A stretch of DNA of 64,000 nt from the NCBI RefSeq assembly GCF_001411555.2, contig NC_049905.1:14756586-14820585 (forward strand). Direction: 5' to 3'. Under the pieces are notes generated by a model. The model did no database searches. It was given only the letters and a program-made list of their open reading frames with translations, and was not told the origin of the DNA. The stretch comes from Juglans regia (Eukaryota; Streptophyta; Magnoliopsida; Fagales; Juglandaceae). Below, piece by piece: positions 22,807 through 34,795 of the stretch (position 1 is the stretch's first letter; every line of letters starts with the position of its first letter). The translations under genes and the position numbers were made by a program.

Positions 22807-24520
22807 GAAAGAGCTGTTAGCATTGGTTTTAGCCATTAAAAAATGGAGACCTTATTTGTTGGGATCATTTTTACAATAAGAACTGATCATTTGAGCTTGA
22901 AGTATTTGTTGCAACAAAAGGTAGGTACAACAGCTTAACAAAAATGGATCTCAAAGTTGTTGGGTTATGAGTTTTCCATTGAATACAAAAAAGGGATAGG
23001 AAACAAGGTGGCTGATGCCTTGTCTTGAAAAGATTGCCAAGAGGATGAAGTTGCAGTATATGTCATTTCATATCCTAACACCAGTTTGGTTGGAAGAACT
23101 TAAACAAGCTTATGCCTTAGATCTTATAGCTCAACAACAACTGTCCTTGTTAACAAATGGGGTTACTTCACATAATTCTTTTACTGTGAAACATGGAGTG
23201 TTGTTCAGAAAAGGCAAGATTTATGTCCCTAATTGTAAACAGTTAAAACTGAAGTTACTGCATTTTGTTCATTCCAGTCCATCTGTTGGTCATTCAGGAT
23301 TTCATAAATCCTTACAAAGGACATGGTATGACTTTTATTGGCCTGGTTTAAAAAGAGATGTGAAGACCTTCATTCGAGAGTGTGAAACTTGTCAAAGAAA
23401 TAAGGTAGAAAACATCCACCCAGCTGGTTTGTTACAACCCTTATCAGTAACCCAGACTATTTGGACTGAATTATCAATGGACTTTGTGGAAGGCTTACCA
23501 ATTTCTAAGGGATACTCAGTGGTGATGGTTGTTGTGGATAGGTTGTCAAAGTACTCCCATTTTATGGCCCTTAAACACCCTTTTACAATAGAGAAAGTGG
23601 CTTTATTATTTTTTGACCATGTTTTCAAGTTACATGGTATGCCTCAGAATATTGTTTCAGATAGGGGAGCTACTTTCACCAGTTCTTTTTGGAAAGAATT
23701 GTTCAGATTACAAGGTGTCACCCTTTCCTATTCATCTGCTTATCACCCTCAAAGTGATGGCCAAACTGAGGCAGTGAATAAATGTCTTGAACATTTCCTG
23801 AGATGCTTTGCAGCTGACAAGCCCAGATCAAGGTTTAATTGGCTGACTTTAGCTGAATTGTGGTATAACACCACGTTTCATACATCTACTAAGTTGACTC
23901 CTTATGAAGTGGTTTATGGCTGAGCTCCAACCAAGTTGCAATCTTATATCCCTGGATTTTCTACTAATCAAGTAGTGGAAGAGGTGCTTAGAACAAGGGA
24001 GGAGTTATTGGCTACTTTAAAGCTGAATTTGCAAGCTGCCCAAGAGAGGATGAAGTACCAGGCTGATAAGTCAAGAACTTAAAGAGAATTTCAGGTGGGA
24101 GAGTGGGTGTTTCTCAGGTTACAACCCTATAGACAACAATCTTTGGTGGTTAGAAGGAATCTAAAATTATCTCCTAAGTACTATGGGTCATTTCAGATAC
24201 TGGAAAGGGTTGGGCAGGTAGCATACAAGTTGAATTTGCCTCAAACTTCAGGTTTGCATCCAGTGTTTCATGTTTCTTGTTTGAAAAGGAAGTTAGGCCA
24301 GTTGATCTCCCCTCTATCCTTGTTACCATTAGTCGATTTTCATGGCGAATTAGGACTAGAGCCTGAGTGCATTCTGCAGAGAAGAACCAGGAAAGTTAAT
24401 AACAAGCCATTGGTTAAGGTTCTTGTACAATGGAAAGGGGCTGCTATTGAAGAAGCTACGTGGGAAGCTTATTGGAAGTTGCGTGAAAAATTCCCTCACC
24501 TTGTGGGCAAGGTTCTCTAA
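22807..24520 (+). pseudogene. pol: chromovirus Q RNase H, integrase and chromodomain (decayed)
   Basis: RNase H (TYEKELLALVLAIKKW, then RTDHLSLKYLLQQK) is broken by at least two frame changes and stops between 22865 and 23030. From 23015 a 302-codon frame holds the integrase zinc finger (HSGFHKSLQRTW..CETCQRNK) and the core (ELSMDFVEGLPIS, VVVDRLSKYSHFM, NIVSDRGATFTSSFWKELF, YHPQSDGQTEAVNKCLEHFL). TGA at 23921-23923 (after VVYG) and TAA at 24080-24082 interrupt the tail. A final frame ends in a chromodomain: VLVQWKGAAIEEATWEAYWKL (in part). Chromodomains direct integration to particular chromatin and define the chromovirus branch of Ty3/gypsy. Confidence 0.88.
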
Positions 24521-24532
24521 AGGGAAAGGGTA
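24519..24532 (+). other. polypurine tract of chromovirus Q
   Basis: AAAGGGAAAGGGTA overlaps the terminal TAA of pol and abuts the 3' LTR. This is the expected plus-strand primer site. Confidence 0.8.
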
Positions 24533-25031
24533 TGTTATGTTCTTAAAAGTTGAATGGAATACAATGGAAGGTTGCTGTATTGGAGATGAAGTGCAGAAGG
24601 ATCAAAAGTTATGTTAGTTGTTAATACGGTGTCGTTTTATTTTAGTGAATTGGTTGAATATGGTGTCGTTCTCCCACTTGTATTGACAGTGGTGATTAGT
24701 TTACAAACGATGTCGTTTCTTTTAATAAGTAGATTGAGTACATTATTGTTTTGCACTTGTATTAGCAGTTATGCTAGTTAGTATACGGTGCCGTTTTAAT
24801 ATTCATTCCAGGAGATTAAACACAATTGTATTTAATCTTTTCCTATGCATTGTATTTTCACATATGCAGTATAAAGAGGTAGCCATGAGTTAGGATGGAG
24901 GCCAACTCTGGTATTCAAGTGTTAATTCTCTCTCTCTCTCTCTCTCTCTTGATCATCTTTCTGGAGGCCTGACTCCCTCGAAGAAGTCATCACTAATAAA
25001 GAAACCAATTATAGAATAAGGGTCCATTACA
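24533..25031 (+). repeat. chromovirus Q 3' LTR
   Basis: It begins TGTTATGTTC and ends GGGTCCATTACA; 499 bp. It matches the inverted 5' LTR. GTGTC at 25032-25036 is its target-site duplication. Confidence 0.9.
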
Positions 25032-25397
25032 GTGTCACACTTTGCTACTTTCCTAGGTTTCAAATGATGAGCTTCTACAAAAACAAAAAGATCTTCTGAT
25101 GCCATGTGGCTGAAATCCTAGCTTGGTTGGCCAAAATCACTAAGGTTTCTCTATCCTTAGTGATCAACATTAGACTTTCAAACCCTAATCCTAGCTTGGT
25201 TGACCGAAATCCACATGGACCTTTGTTGGCTTTTTCCTCTTCTTTCTCTTGTGAGCTCTTATGCTTAAGATTCTAAAATCCAAATAAATAGAACATATCT
25301 CAAGGCATTCCTCTAACACCAAGCACGATTCAATAACTAAAGTAATATCCAAATAAAAATATAAATGGGGGGACTTGGCAAAGTCTGGGATGTCACA
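25032..25397 (-). repeat. R1 3' LTR, inner part
   Basis: On the minus strand it starts TGTGACATCCCAG after a polypurine stretch (GGGAGGGGGGAAGA, complement of 25398-25411). It matches R2 at 37355-37691. Its outer part was displaced by Q and by the inversion (10410-10807). Confidence 0.8.
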
Positions 25398-26210
25398 TCT
25401 TCCCCCCTCCCTTAAAATAGATTTCGTCCACAAAATCGGCACCGTAACCACCAATAAAATAATCGGCAACATGTACAACCTTGATCCTTACCTCGAGCAT
25501 TAGTTGTCGTAGAATCTTCAGATCATGATGGGGGTGGTACATTGTTTTCCTCCTCTGTCATCAAATCTTGCAAAAAATAGAATATCGCATCTAGATCTAA
25601 GTCAAAATACATGTTCACCCGTATCTCATTCAACTTATGCTCTATCTCGAGTTTGGAGTCTTCGATAGGTTGACCGACCCTCGTCGCGGAAACAAGTACG
25701 ATCAGCAGACATGTCTGAGGTCTCAAAATGTGTATATCTATTCACGCGGTCTTCAGCAGGGCGACTAGACTCTGTTTCTTGATTAAGTCTATGCAAGCGT
25801 ATTCTCTCGGCATCCTTCCATACTAATGGGTCAAGCGTAGGTTGCCGCTCCTCATGTGATAATGCTCGTCATAGGAAAATATTCCCTTAGAAATCCGCAT
25901 CCATCACATGGGTGCAATGATCCTCAAACTTTTCCATCTGTCACCAGTGAGCAGCCAACATTCGATCTCTTCTTTCATGCGGATTCCTGCAAATATGTTC
26001 TCGTCTTTCTCTAATTTGCGCCGCTGAGTATACAGACATACGTGGGGTTTTTCTAGTTCGTGCCATGCCCAGGTATTTTAGGCGCATACAGCGTCTCTAA
26101 GATATCAATCAGAACAGACAAGAATTTTTATAAGACAAACCAAAGTACAATAAGTCATACACAAAAATTATTACAAAAACTCAAATCTAAGACACAAACA
26201 AATGAGGGTT
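25398..26210 (-). other. R1 non-coding 3' region
   Basis: Sequence between the chromodomain and the 3' LTR, co-linear with 37692-38330 in R2. Short open frames (for example 25523-25726) recur with changes in R2 (37702-37923) around MYFD(L/Y)DL(D/E)AIFYF. This suggests either a small decayed ORF or shared ancestry only. No function is recognised. Confidence 0.6.
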
Positions 26211-26758
26211 GTTAGTCCTCATCACGTCCTCCCTTTCCCAAGTCACTTCTTGAAAATCTGGATTATTCTAAAGCACTTTCACTGAGGATATCTTTCGATT
26301 CCTTAGCTATTGCTCCTTCCCATCCACAATTTGCACTAGACATTCCTCATAAGATAAGTTAGGTTGAAGCCAAATATTGCTAGGCTCCATCACCACGAGT
26401 CGTCTTTCTTTGAAGCTCTTTTTTAAAGATGATATGTGAAAGACATTATGCACTCCTTGCATTTCGATAAGTAGATCTAGTCAATATTCCACTGCACCAA
26501 TTGTTTCTACGACTTCATACGGTCCTACATACAGGGGACTCAATTTTCCTTTCTTGGCAAATCATACGACTCCCTTCATATGTGAGATCTTAACATATAC
26601 CCAATCACCTACAGGTGATATCGTAACTTTTTTGTCGACTTTGGGCCACTTTCATCCTTTCTTGGATCAGTGCTACTTGCTTTCGTACGTCCTGCAAATA
26701 TTTAGGTCCTAAAATCTTCCTTTCTCCAACTTCATCTCAATACAGAGGAGATCTACAC
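26211..26758 (-). pseudogene. pol: R1 integrase C-terminus and chromodomain
   Basis: The minus strand encodes CRSPLY(stop)DEVGERKILGP, then VRKQVALIQERMKVAQSRQKSY, the GVHNVFHISSLKK region and a chromodomain-like tail (VKVL(stop)NNPDFQEVTWERED). The stop after CRSPLY is TGA and the one in the chromodomain is TAG; both fit TGG (Trp) codons changed by one G-to-A step. It continues the integrase after removal of the X LTR at 26759-27498. It is non-functional. Confidence 0.75.
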
Positions 26759-27498
26759 TGATGGGTAACAACGTGGACCTAGTCTTAAAGATCCTTTACA
26801 AGTTCCAGATAGGTCAATTACATGGTCAAGAGCCAAGAAGAACAAGGAGGCAATGCAAGAATTGATACAATCCACTAGGGACGGGTTTAGCAAAAGCCCA
26901 ACATTCAAGATGGGCTTGAAGGATGAAGATCCAGTTTTAATTCATTTGATAAGATATGGAAGAGGGCAACAACATGACATAAAGGCTTTGGGCACTTGAA
27001 GGCTTTCAATTTGTTTAATTCATTTAAAGGACTTATTTTGTTAGTTTAGAATGATTGGGTTTATTAAGGGAATGACTTAAGGGGGGCTTATGCAAGGGCA
27101 TGTTGGGAAAGTTATTATTTTATTGAACTAGGGTTAGGGTTTTACTGTAGTAAGTACTGTAGCCACACTGTAGATGCAGCACTATTCACACAAGGGGCAT
27201 TTTTGGAAGATGGGGATTTATTTTTTATAGGGTTTTAATTAGATTTTGCTTTAAAATACTTATTGTAGCCTCATTTTAAAAATTTTATGAAATTTAATGA
27301 ATTTATTTATTGTGAGTTGAGTTTATCTCCTCTTGTTCTTAAATGAACTTTTGAGCTTATCAAACTATAATCTAGGCTCTTGAAATGAGTTCCCAACGGG
27401 TCTAGATTCTCCATCCATTGACTTGATTTTGGCTTTCTTGGATGAGTTTTCAAATTGATTGGGGGTTCAAGGGATTCCATTCCCGCGGGTTCATATCA
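26759..27498 (+). mobile_element. X-family solo LTR in R1 (plus orientation)
   Basis: It begins TGATGGGTAACAACG and ends GCGGGTTCATATCA; 740 bp. Flanks TACAC and TACCT are an imperfect target-site duplication. It splits the R1 integrase between GRK and CRSP. Confidence 0.8.
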
Positions 27499-27850
27499 TA
27501 CCTTTTCTTCCATACAGTGCTTCATAAGGCGCCATCTGTATTGTTGCTTGAAAGCTATTGTTGTAAGCAAACTCTATCAACGGAAAATGGCTTTCCCAAT
27601 CGCCACTTAGTTCCAACACACATGCACACAGCATATCTTCTAGCGTTTGAATGCTACGTTCAGTCTGTCTGTCTATCTGCAGATGATTTGCACTACAAAA
27701 CCTCAAATTTGTGCCTAACATCTTTTGGAAATTTGCCAAAAACGTGAAGTGATTCCCGCATCTCAGTCTAATACTATGGACATAGGTACTCCATGCAATC
27801 GAACAACTTCTTTGACATAATTCTGATAAAGCTTATCCATAGAGTCTGTA
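27499..27850 (-). pseudogene. pol: R1 integrase core fragment
   Basis: The minus strand encodes DSMDKLYQNYVKEVVRLHGV, then a frame with SANHLQIDRQTERSIQTLED and MLCACVLE, ending FAYNNSFQATIQMAPYEALYG. This is the second half of the DDE integrase core, with the catalytic Glu block (RQTERSIQTLED) visible. A stop after SIVLD and a frame change near 27740 inactivate it. It lies between two X LTRs pointing in opposite directions. Confidence 0.8.
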
Positions 27851-28620
27851 TGATATGAACCCACGGGAAAAGAATCCCTTGAACCCACAGTCAATTTGAA
27901 AACTCCCCAAGAAAGCCAAAATCAAGTCAATGGATGGAGAACCTAAACCCAATGAGAACTCGTTTCAAGAACCTAGATTATATTAAAATCTAGACCCATT
28001 GAAGAACCCGTCTCAAGAACCCAGATTACAAAGGAGGAACGCCACAAAGGTTGTGATTTACCTTTGATAAGTTCAAAAGTTCAATTAAGAACAAGAGGAG
28101 ATAAACTCAACTCACAATGAATAAATTCATCAAATTTCATAAACTAACTAAAATGAGGCTACATAGAGTATTTAAAGCAAAACCTAATGAAACCCTAGTC
28201 AAAATAAACCCACATCTTCCAAAAGTGCCCCGAGATGAACAGTTCCGCGGCTACAGTAACCCTAACCCTAGTTCAATAAAATAATAACTTTCCCAACATG
28301 CCCTTGCATAGGCCCCTTTAAGTGCTTCCCATAATAAACTCAATTATTCTAAACAAACAAAATAAGTTCTTTAAATGAATTAAATAAGTTAAAACCCTTC
28401 AAGAGCCCAAAGCCTTTAAGTCTTGTCGGGCCCTCTTCCATTGCTGATCAAATGAATTAAAACTGGATCTTCATCCTTCAAGCCCCATCTTGAATGTTGG
28501 GCTCTTGCTAAACTCGTCCCAAGTGGATTGCATCAATCCTTGCATTATCTCCTCGATCTTCTTGGCCCATCTGGAAGTTGCAAATGATCTTTAAGACTAG
28601 GCCCATCTTGGTTCCCATCA
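27851..28620 (-). mobile_element. X-family solo LTR in R1 (minus orientation)
   Basis: The plus strand begins TGATATGAACCCACGGG and ends GGTTCCCATCA; 770 bp. Flanks CTGTA (27846-27850) and TTGTA (28621-28625) are a target-site duplication with one mismatch. Confidence 0.85.
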
Positions 28621-29711
28621 TTGTATTAGCTATAGGTAGAAAATGCAAGCTCTTCGTAAGCCTGTCGATTATAATCCGAATTGAATTCTTCCCTGAAGAT
28701 GTTCACATCCTTCTATTTCCACTTTGGAATCGGTAATGGTTGCAATTCTCCAGATAGCCTTCGATGTCCAGCCTTCACTATTTGGCAAACTAAGCATTTC
28801 AGAACTAATTTTGTTGCTTCCTTTTTTATTCCTTCCCAACAAAACTGAATTTTCAGATTTTGATACATCTTTGTGATGCTGGGATGAGCAGTGTAAGGGT
28901 ACATTGTGCTTCCCTTAAGATTATCTCCTTCAGTTCTGGGATATTAGGAACTACTTTCCTACCCTTGTAACACAACATTTTATCCCTTCCAATTGTAAAA
29001 TGTTGCGATCCTCTAGATCTTGAAATCCTTCGTCGAAGCTTCTCTAGCTTATCATACTTGCTCTGCTCTTCTATGATCTCCTCCTCAGTTAATGGTACAA
29101 TCTCCTATACTACTGTTAACACGACATCTCTTGGCGGGTTCCCGATTAACAAATTCCTCATTCCAGCCAATATCAATGGCATGTCAGCCTGATTCTTGCG
29201 ACTAAGGGCATCTGCTACTGCATTGGCCTTTCCAGGATGATACTTTATCTCACACTGATAATCACTAATCATCTCGACCCATCTTCTCTGTCTCATATTC
29301 AAGTTCTTTTGACTAAACAAGTACTTGAGACTTTTATGATCTGTATATACCTCGCACTTTTCTCTGTATAAGTAATCTCTCCAAATCATTAATGCAAAGA
29401 CTACTGCAGCTAACTCCAGGTCATGAGTAGGATAATTCTGCTTGTAATCCTTGAGTTGTCACGAGGCGTAAGCGATGACTTTTCCTTCCTGCATCAAAAC
29501 ACGTCCTAATCCCACCTTAGAGGCATCACTGTATACCACGTAAGGCTTATGCAGTTCAAGCAATGCCAATACCGGTGTGATGGTTAACCTCATCTTTAGT
29601 TCCAAGAAACTCCTTTCACACTCCTCTCTCCAAACATATTTGGCATTCTTCTTCATTAATGTCGTTAATGGACTAGAGAGTTTGGAAAATCCTTCGACGA
29701 ATCTTCGGTAA
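28621..29711 (-). pseudogene. pol: R1 RNase H and integrase zinc-finger region
   Basis: From right to left the minus strand gives YRRFVEGFSKLSSPLTTLMK (end of reverse transcriptase), VVYSDASKVGLGRVLMQEGK (RNase H start), a stop and frame change near 29460, [19 protein letters not shown] and [20 protein letters not shown]. Then come [13 protein letters not shown] (RNase H end), AHPSITKMYQNLK and KCLVCQIVKAGHRR (second half of the HHCC finger), and an integrase core start (DRLTKSLHFLPIANT in part). Order and spacing match gypsy pol. Several stops inactivate it. It joins to 35232 once V is removed and to 27850 once X is removed. Confidence 0.82.
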
Positions 29712-31699
29712 TGTAATACCCTGCTCCTTCTTTCTTTCTTACGTACGCTTCTTCTTTCTGACATATGTTCCGTCTTTATGACGTAAGCAAATCCCGAGGG
29801 CAGAGATTTTGTGATTGTCTGCCCCTTTTAGCTAGCGACTGCGAGACTCTTCATGCGTGCCGAACCATGATGGTGTGTTTCGAAATATATCATGTGACTT
29901 CTAGGACACGCCTAGTGTTTTAAATATGCTGGAAATATTTATAAGGAGTATTCCAGTGTTATTAAATTTAGATTGATCTTAAATATGATAATCATAATAT
30001 TCTTGAATAGCTCCAAAAATATTATAATTTTCGGAAATTATTTTAATATTATTTTTAAAATGATTTCAATTATTTAAGATATTATGATATTTAAATTATG
30101 TTAAAAGCTTTTATTAATCAAATGATTTTATTCTCTTTAATATGGTAAGTGAGACTTCATCATTTTATTAATGATAAAGAATATTATTTTATAAACTAAA
30201 GTTAGTTTAAAATAATATTCTACCTTAATTCCTCTAAGCGCTTTTAATTAAGTTAATATTTTACGCATTTTCAAATCAGTGTTTGAGATTCATCGTCAGA
30301 TCGTTAGGTGGATCCCCAGACGAAGGGACTGGATTAAATACCCAGACCCGCTCCTTTTCTCCCTCACTTTTCCCCAGCTCTCTCTCTCTTCTCCCTCTCC
30401 CCAGCGTACACTATACTCAGTCCATCTCCACGCCGAACTGCTCCATGCCTCGGCCTGGTGCCGTCGTGCATTGGCAGACCTCACCGCCAGCACCACCAGC
30501 TCCACCTCACACCTGTGAGTCCTCCCATGCCGATATCCCACTCCCATGCTCCCTCTCTCTCTCCGCTGCCCGTGCACAGCCCGAACGGGCTTAGTGCTCA
30601 CTGCACCGCTGTACGCCGTCCAACGGCGCCACCACCTCCACGATAGCTTCCCCTCCCACCGGTCATCATCTTCTAGCAAGCTCAGCCTCCCTCTCTCCCT
30701 CCGTCACGCACACGCACCATACCCATGAAAATGGGTTCACACGGCCTCAAGGCCACCAACGTCCCTAGCGCCGCCGTGCGCGACCACCTTGGCCACCGGA
30801 CACCACCACAAGCTACTCCTAGTCTCCCCCTTCCTCCTCCACTTGACCCGAGGCCCATAGCCTCCCTCCACCACACGGGCTCTCTCCCTCCTTCAAGCAC
30901 GGGTTCTCCTCCCTCCACCACCGTACACTCCACCCACAGTAGATGACCACCACCTTCAGCCTCCTCAAGCCAACACCAAACCATCCCAGCCATCCATGAT
31001 CCCGATCTACCACCCATGCACTCACACTCTCTCTCACTCTCCCACGGCTTCTCCCCCCTCATACACGGCCAATCCCTCCCTCCTCCGCCGTGAGCCACCA
31101 TGGCCCCACCCCAGTGCCATAGTGAGCTCCACCGCACCTCCCTTAGCTGTACCCTAGGCCCAAACCACCACTTTGAGTGGTGGTTAGTCACTGCACGTGA
31201 TGGACAGCCACTACGCGTGGCCGACCGCCACTATACACGGCTAGATCCGCTGTGTTACGCTCATTGCCATCATCACAAGGCCTTCACAAGCCCTTCCATG
31301 ACCACACCTAGCTATCCAAACGCCTAAACAGTTAACGTACGTGGGTTAGCCTCCACGTAGGACAATTTCAACATCTTCGACCGTGACGGTGAACGAGCAA
31401 CGCACAGGTCATCCTGTTGATGGTATAACTCTCTATCCCTCATAATTATGCTAGATATTGATTAGTTTACTGTGTTGTTGGTATTTGTGGAGTGTGGTAT
31501 TGTGATGTGGTGCTGTGTGATGAATTGTTGGACATATCTGTGTAGTGTGGTGATGTGATGTGATATGATGCGTATGTGAGGTGTTGGGCATATATGTGTT
31601 GGGTGGAGATGTATTGTGCCGTGTAGTGTGCGGTGAAGTGTTGGGCTTAATTAGGAAGTGCGCGGTGTAGTGTTGTGGACTGTGTTGTATTAGTGACGT

Positions 31700-32420
31700 G
31701 GTAGGTGGAATGGGAACAGTACACGCTGAGTGTACTCTGTGTGGCATAGTGTGACACAAGGAGAGTATATGTAAAATATACCATCTTGGCATATTGTGGA
31801 ACGGGATGTGTACAAGTGGAGTGTACTTTGTGGCGTAGTGCATGTAAAAGGAGTACACGTGAAGTGTACTCAATGTGGTGGATTGATGCACCATAATGCA
31901 AGTATGCCATAATGGTAATGTGGCGTAGCGTGTATGAAGGGAGTACATGTGGAATGTACTCTGTATAGTGGAGTGATGTACCATATGACGAGAATGCCAT
32001 AATGGTAATGTGACGTAGTGTTTATGAAGGGAGTTCATGCAGAATGTACTCCGTATGGTGGAGTGATGTACCATATGACGAGTATGCCATAATGATAATG
32101 TGGTGTAGTGTTTATGAAAGGAGTACATGTGGAATGTACTCCATGTGGTGCATCGATGCACCATATGGCATGTACGCCATAGTGGTGATGTGGCGTAATG
32201 TATGTAAAGGGAGTACACGTGTACTCCATGTGGTGGAACGATGCACCATATGACAGGTACGCCATAGTAGTGATGTAGCATAATGCATATGAATGGAGTA
32301 CACATGGAGTGTACTCCATGTGGTGGAGTGATGCACCCTATGGCGGGTATGCCATAGTGGTGATGTGGCATATGTGAAGAGAGTATACGTGGAGTGTACT
32401 CCACGCGGCAGCTACACTCC
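31700..32420. repeat. 84-91-bp tandem repeat inside V
   Basis: The words GAGTACA(C/T)GTG..GTGTACTC, GTG(A/G)TG(C/T)ACC(A/C)TATG and ATGCCATA(A/G)TGGT recur. Anchor positions are about 31939, 32031, 32122, 32212, 32297 and 32381, with more diverged copies at about 31715, 31803 and 31856. Each unit has a short inverted pair (GTACA..TGTAC). The minus strand is open for 422 codons across this array (32719-31451). The predicted His/Ser/Thr/Tyr-rich peptide follows the repeat and has no recognisable domain, so I do not call it a gene. Confidence 0.82.
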
Positions 32421-34564
32421 GTGTGGCGTGTCGTAGAGATAAGGATGGTTATGTGATTGATGGGCGTGGAAAGTGATGGGTAGTGTCGGGAACTGTGGAA
32501 CAATGTCCCGAAGTAGTTATGGCGTAGCCTGTAATCTGAGGTGGCAAGTGTCACCGTGATGGACTTATGGCTAGAAGTATGCGTGAAGTAGTAGAACAAG
32601 TGTAAGAGTGCGTAGCGTAAGCATGACTGGGGAATGTCATGAACTGACATGACTATTGACAATCGTGCTTGTGGTGGGCAAAGTAGATGAACAAGTGTGA
32701 GAGTACGCAGTGGAAGCATGACTGGGCAACGTCACTTGTGATGTGGTTCTTGGCAGTCATGCTTATGATGGGTGAAGTGTTAGAGTGTAGGAATGGCATA
32801 ACGGGAATGTGATGAGATGTCACGATGTGATAGGAGTACGTGAGGAACCGTACTCGTGATGAGTTAAGGGCTGATATAAGAATGACATGGCAGGATGTCA
32901 AGTGACATGACAAGGTCACGGTGTAGCTTGGGAGTAGTCTCAAGCTATATGACATGACATAAGGCATAGTTGTGAATGGAGTCCTGTCATGTCAAGTGTT
33001 GGGATGAACTATGAAAAGGGACGGGTAGCATGAAGAGTCATGCTAGCCGGGTTAAGAGAAGGTTGGTATCGGAGTATGGCCCTTGTCCCTACGAGTAGGT
33101 GATCAACATGTCATATGTTGATCTTAGATGATAAAGGGGTAAGGTACATGTGTAATCTGGTTAGACACATGTGCCGGATGGATTCACCATATGTAATGGG
33201 TAATATGTCCTTAGCACAGTTACACGGTGCTTAAGCCTCAGAGTTGGCATAGAGTCGTGTGGCTTGTATGGATGGGAATGAGGATTTAGTGTGGGCTAAG
33301 ATGCATGAAGATAGTGACGGGCGTATTGTTAGGATTGGGATACGTGAGTCCACCAGTCGGAATCATGCGTCGGAATGTGGTCAGTAAGAAGAGTAAGACG
33401 AATGTCTTAGTGTCTTAATCCTAAGGTGAATCATGGGTTCACTTTAGTGGATGAGCACTCGAGACAAGACTTTGAGTTGTAAGATGTGGTGACCGTAAGT
33501 GGTCCCTAACGGGTTTAGCATAGTAAAGGGCACGTAAGTGCACGGGATAGAAAGAGAGTGTTCTAAGGGATGTGTAGCTCTATTTCTAGTTTAAGTTGCT
33601 TATGCATTAGATAGAAAATGATGCTAAGGTATGTGTACACATGTAGGTTGCCATCTGACATGCACATGAATGGACTGCATGATATGTAAGTAACATGGAG
33701 TCCAGGTAAGTGTTACGTTCATACTCTTCTAGAGTTTTCCAAGATACAAGAAACGCTTTTCCTTTAAGATGCTTACAAAAAGAAATGAAAGATGTTTTAC
33801 AAAAGAAAATGCTAAGTGTTCAAATGTATAAGTATGTACGGCCCCTCCTTGGCAGCCCTTTTTTATGCACCCAAAGTATAATGTACGCATGTGAATGGAT
33901 GACTATACACTGTACCTATTGTATGTATTTTCTAAGAAAAATCCATAAACTGATGAAAATGCATGAAAGGGCATGAAAACGGATGCTTTTATGGATCCTA
34001 CGAACCGACGCTTTCATGTGCACCACGAGGTGATGCTCGTGGATGCCATGAGAGACGACGTTCAAGATGATGCTTATGGATGCCATGAAAGCCAACGTTT
34101 AAGCCCATGGATGTTTTAAATGAAGGATAGAACTAAAATGAACTGAAAAATGAAAGACGATTATTGGGCTTACCCCTAAACAATGCTTTCTCATGAAAAT
34201 GAATGTTTTCTCTTGAAAAGACAGTTAAATGAAAGAATAAACTGAATGAAAGCTCCAGCTCTTTCGAGCTGACATGAACGAATGAATGAAAAGCAAGAAA
34301 GACATGAAAGTATGAAATGTATGAAGATACGTAACGGCCACATGAATGAATGAAAAAGGTACCAATGAATGGGCAGATTGCAATGCCGAGTAAGTAGTAC
34401 TGGTAGTGCACCCAGTGATGCCCCTTGATTGAAAAGGGATTCCCAACCCGTGGCCACGGGCGGAATCCGGGTCCAAAGGAAGACCGCTAACCCCAACACA
34501 CAGGGCGTAATAGTGTGTACTGGCCTATGAAAGTAATAAGAATGAATGGATCTATGCATGCATG

Positions 34565-34795
34565 TACGAACGCACAAATGCATGAACCTTTAAGAAATGA
34601 AGGCACTGACGGGGGACACGTTTTAAAGAAATGAAAGCCTTTTGAAAGAAAAACCCCGTCCAGTGACGTTTTCAAAAGAATGCACGTATACACGTAAGCA
34701 TGCACGAACTCTTGAAGAAATGAAGGCACTGACGGGATAAACATTTTACGAAAAGAAAGCCCATGTTTAAAAGAGAAAAACCCCGTCCCATGATA
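34565..34795 (+). repeat. 123-bp direct duplication near the V 3' end
   Basis: GAAATGAAGGCACTGACGGG occurs at 34594 and 34717. Each copy is followed after about 45 bases by GAAAAACCCCGTCC. Minor internal duplication. Confidence 0.7.

Larger units (their letters stand above)
20287..25031 (+). mobile_element. chromovirus Q (Ty3/gypsy), body and 3' LTR
   Basis: The order is Gag, zinc knuckle, protease, reverse transcriptase, RNase H, integrase, chromodomain, polypurine tract and 3' LTR. The 5' LTR and Gag start lie in the inverted segment (9408-10409). Together they give an element of about 5.5 kb. The target-site duplication GTGTC is recovered once the inversion is undone. Numerous stops and frameshifts show it is inactive. 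It sits inside the R1 LTR. Confidence 0.9.

Noticed and set aside
9408..25031. Two independent insertions of family Q in opposite orientation
   Set aside because: Each half lacks exactly what the other has, apart from the short duplicated gag piece. The outer flanks share GTGTC, and R LTR sequence continues across. One inverted element explains all of this.
31451..32719. 422-codon minus-strand open frame
   Set aside because: It follows the V tandem repeat, has no domain, and its composition (His/Ser/Thr/Tyr) mirrors the repeat unit. Treated as a repeat by-product.
34133..34744. Overlapping minus-strand frames of 83-130 codons in V
   Set aside because: They arise from ATGAATGAATG-type low-complexity sequence read on the other strand; no domain.
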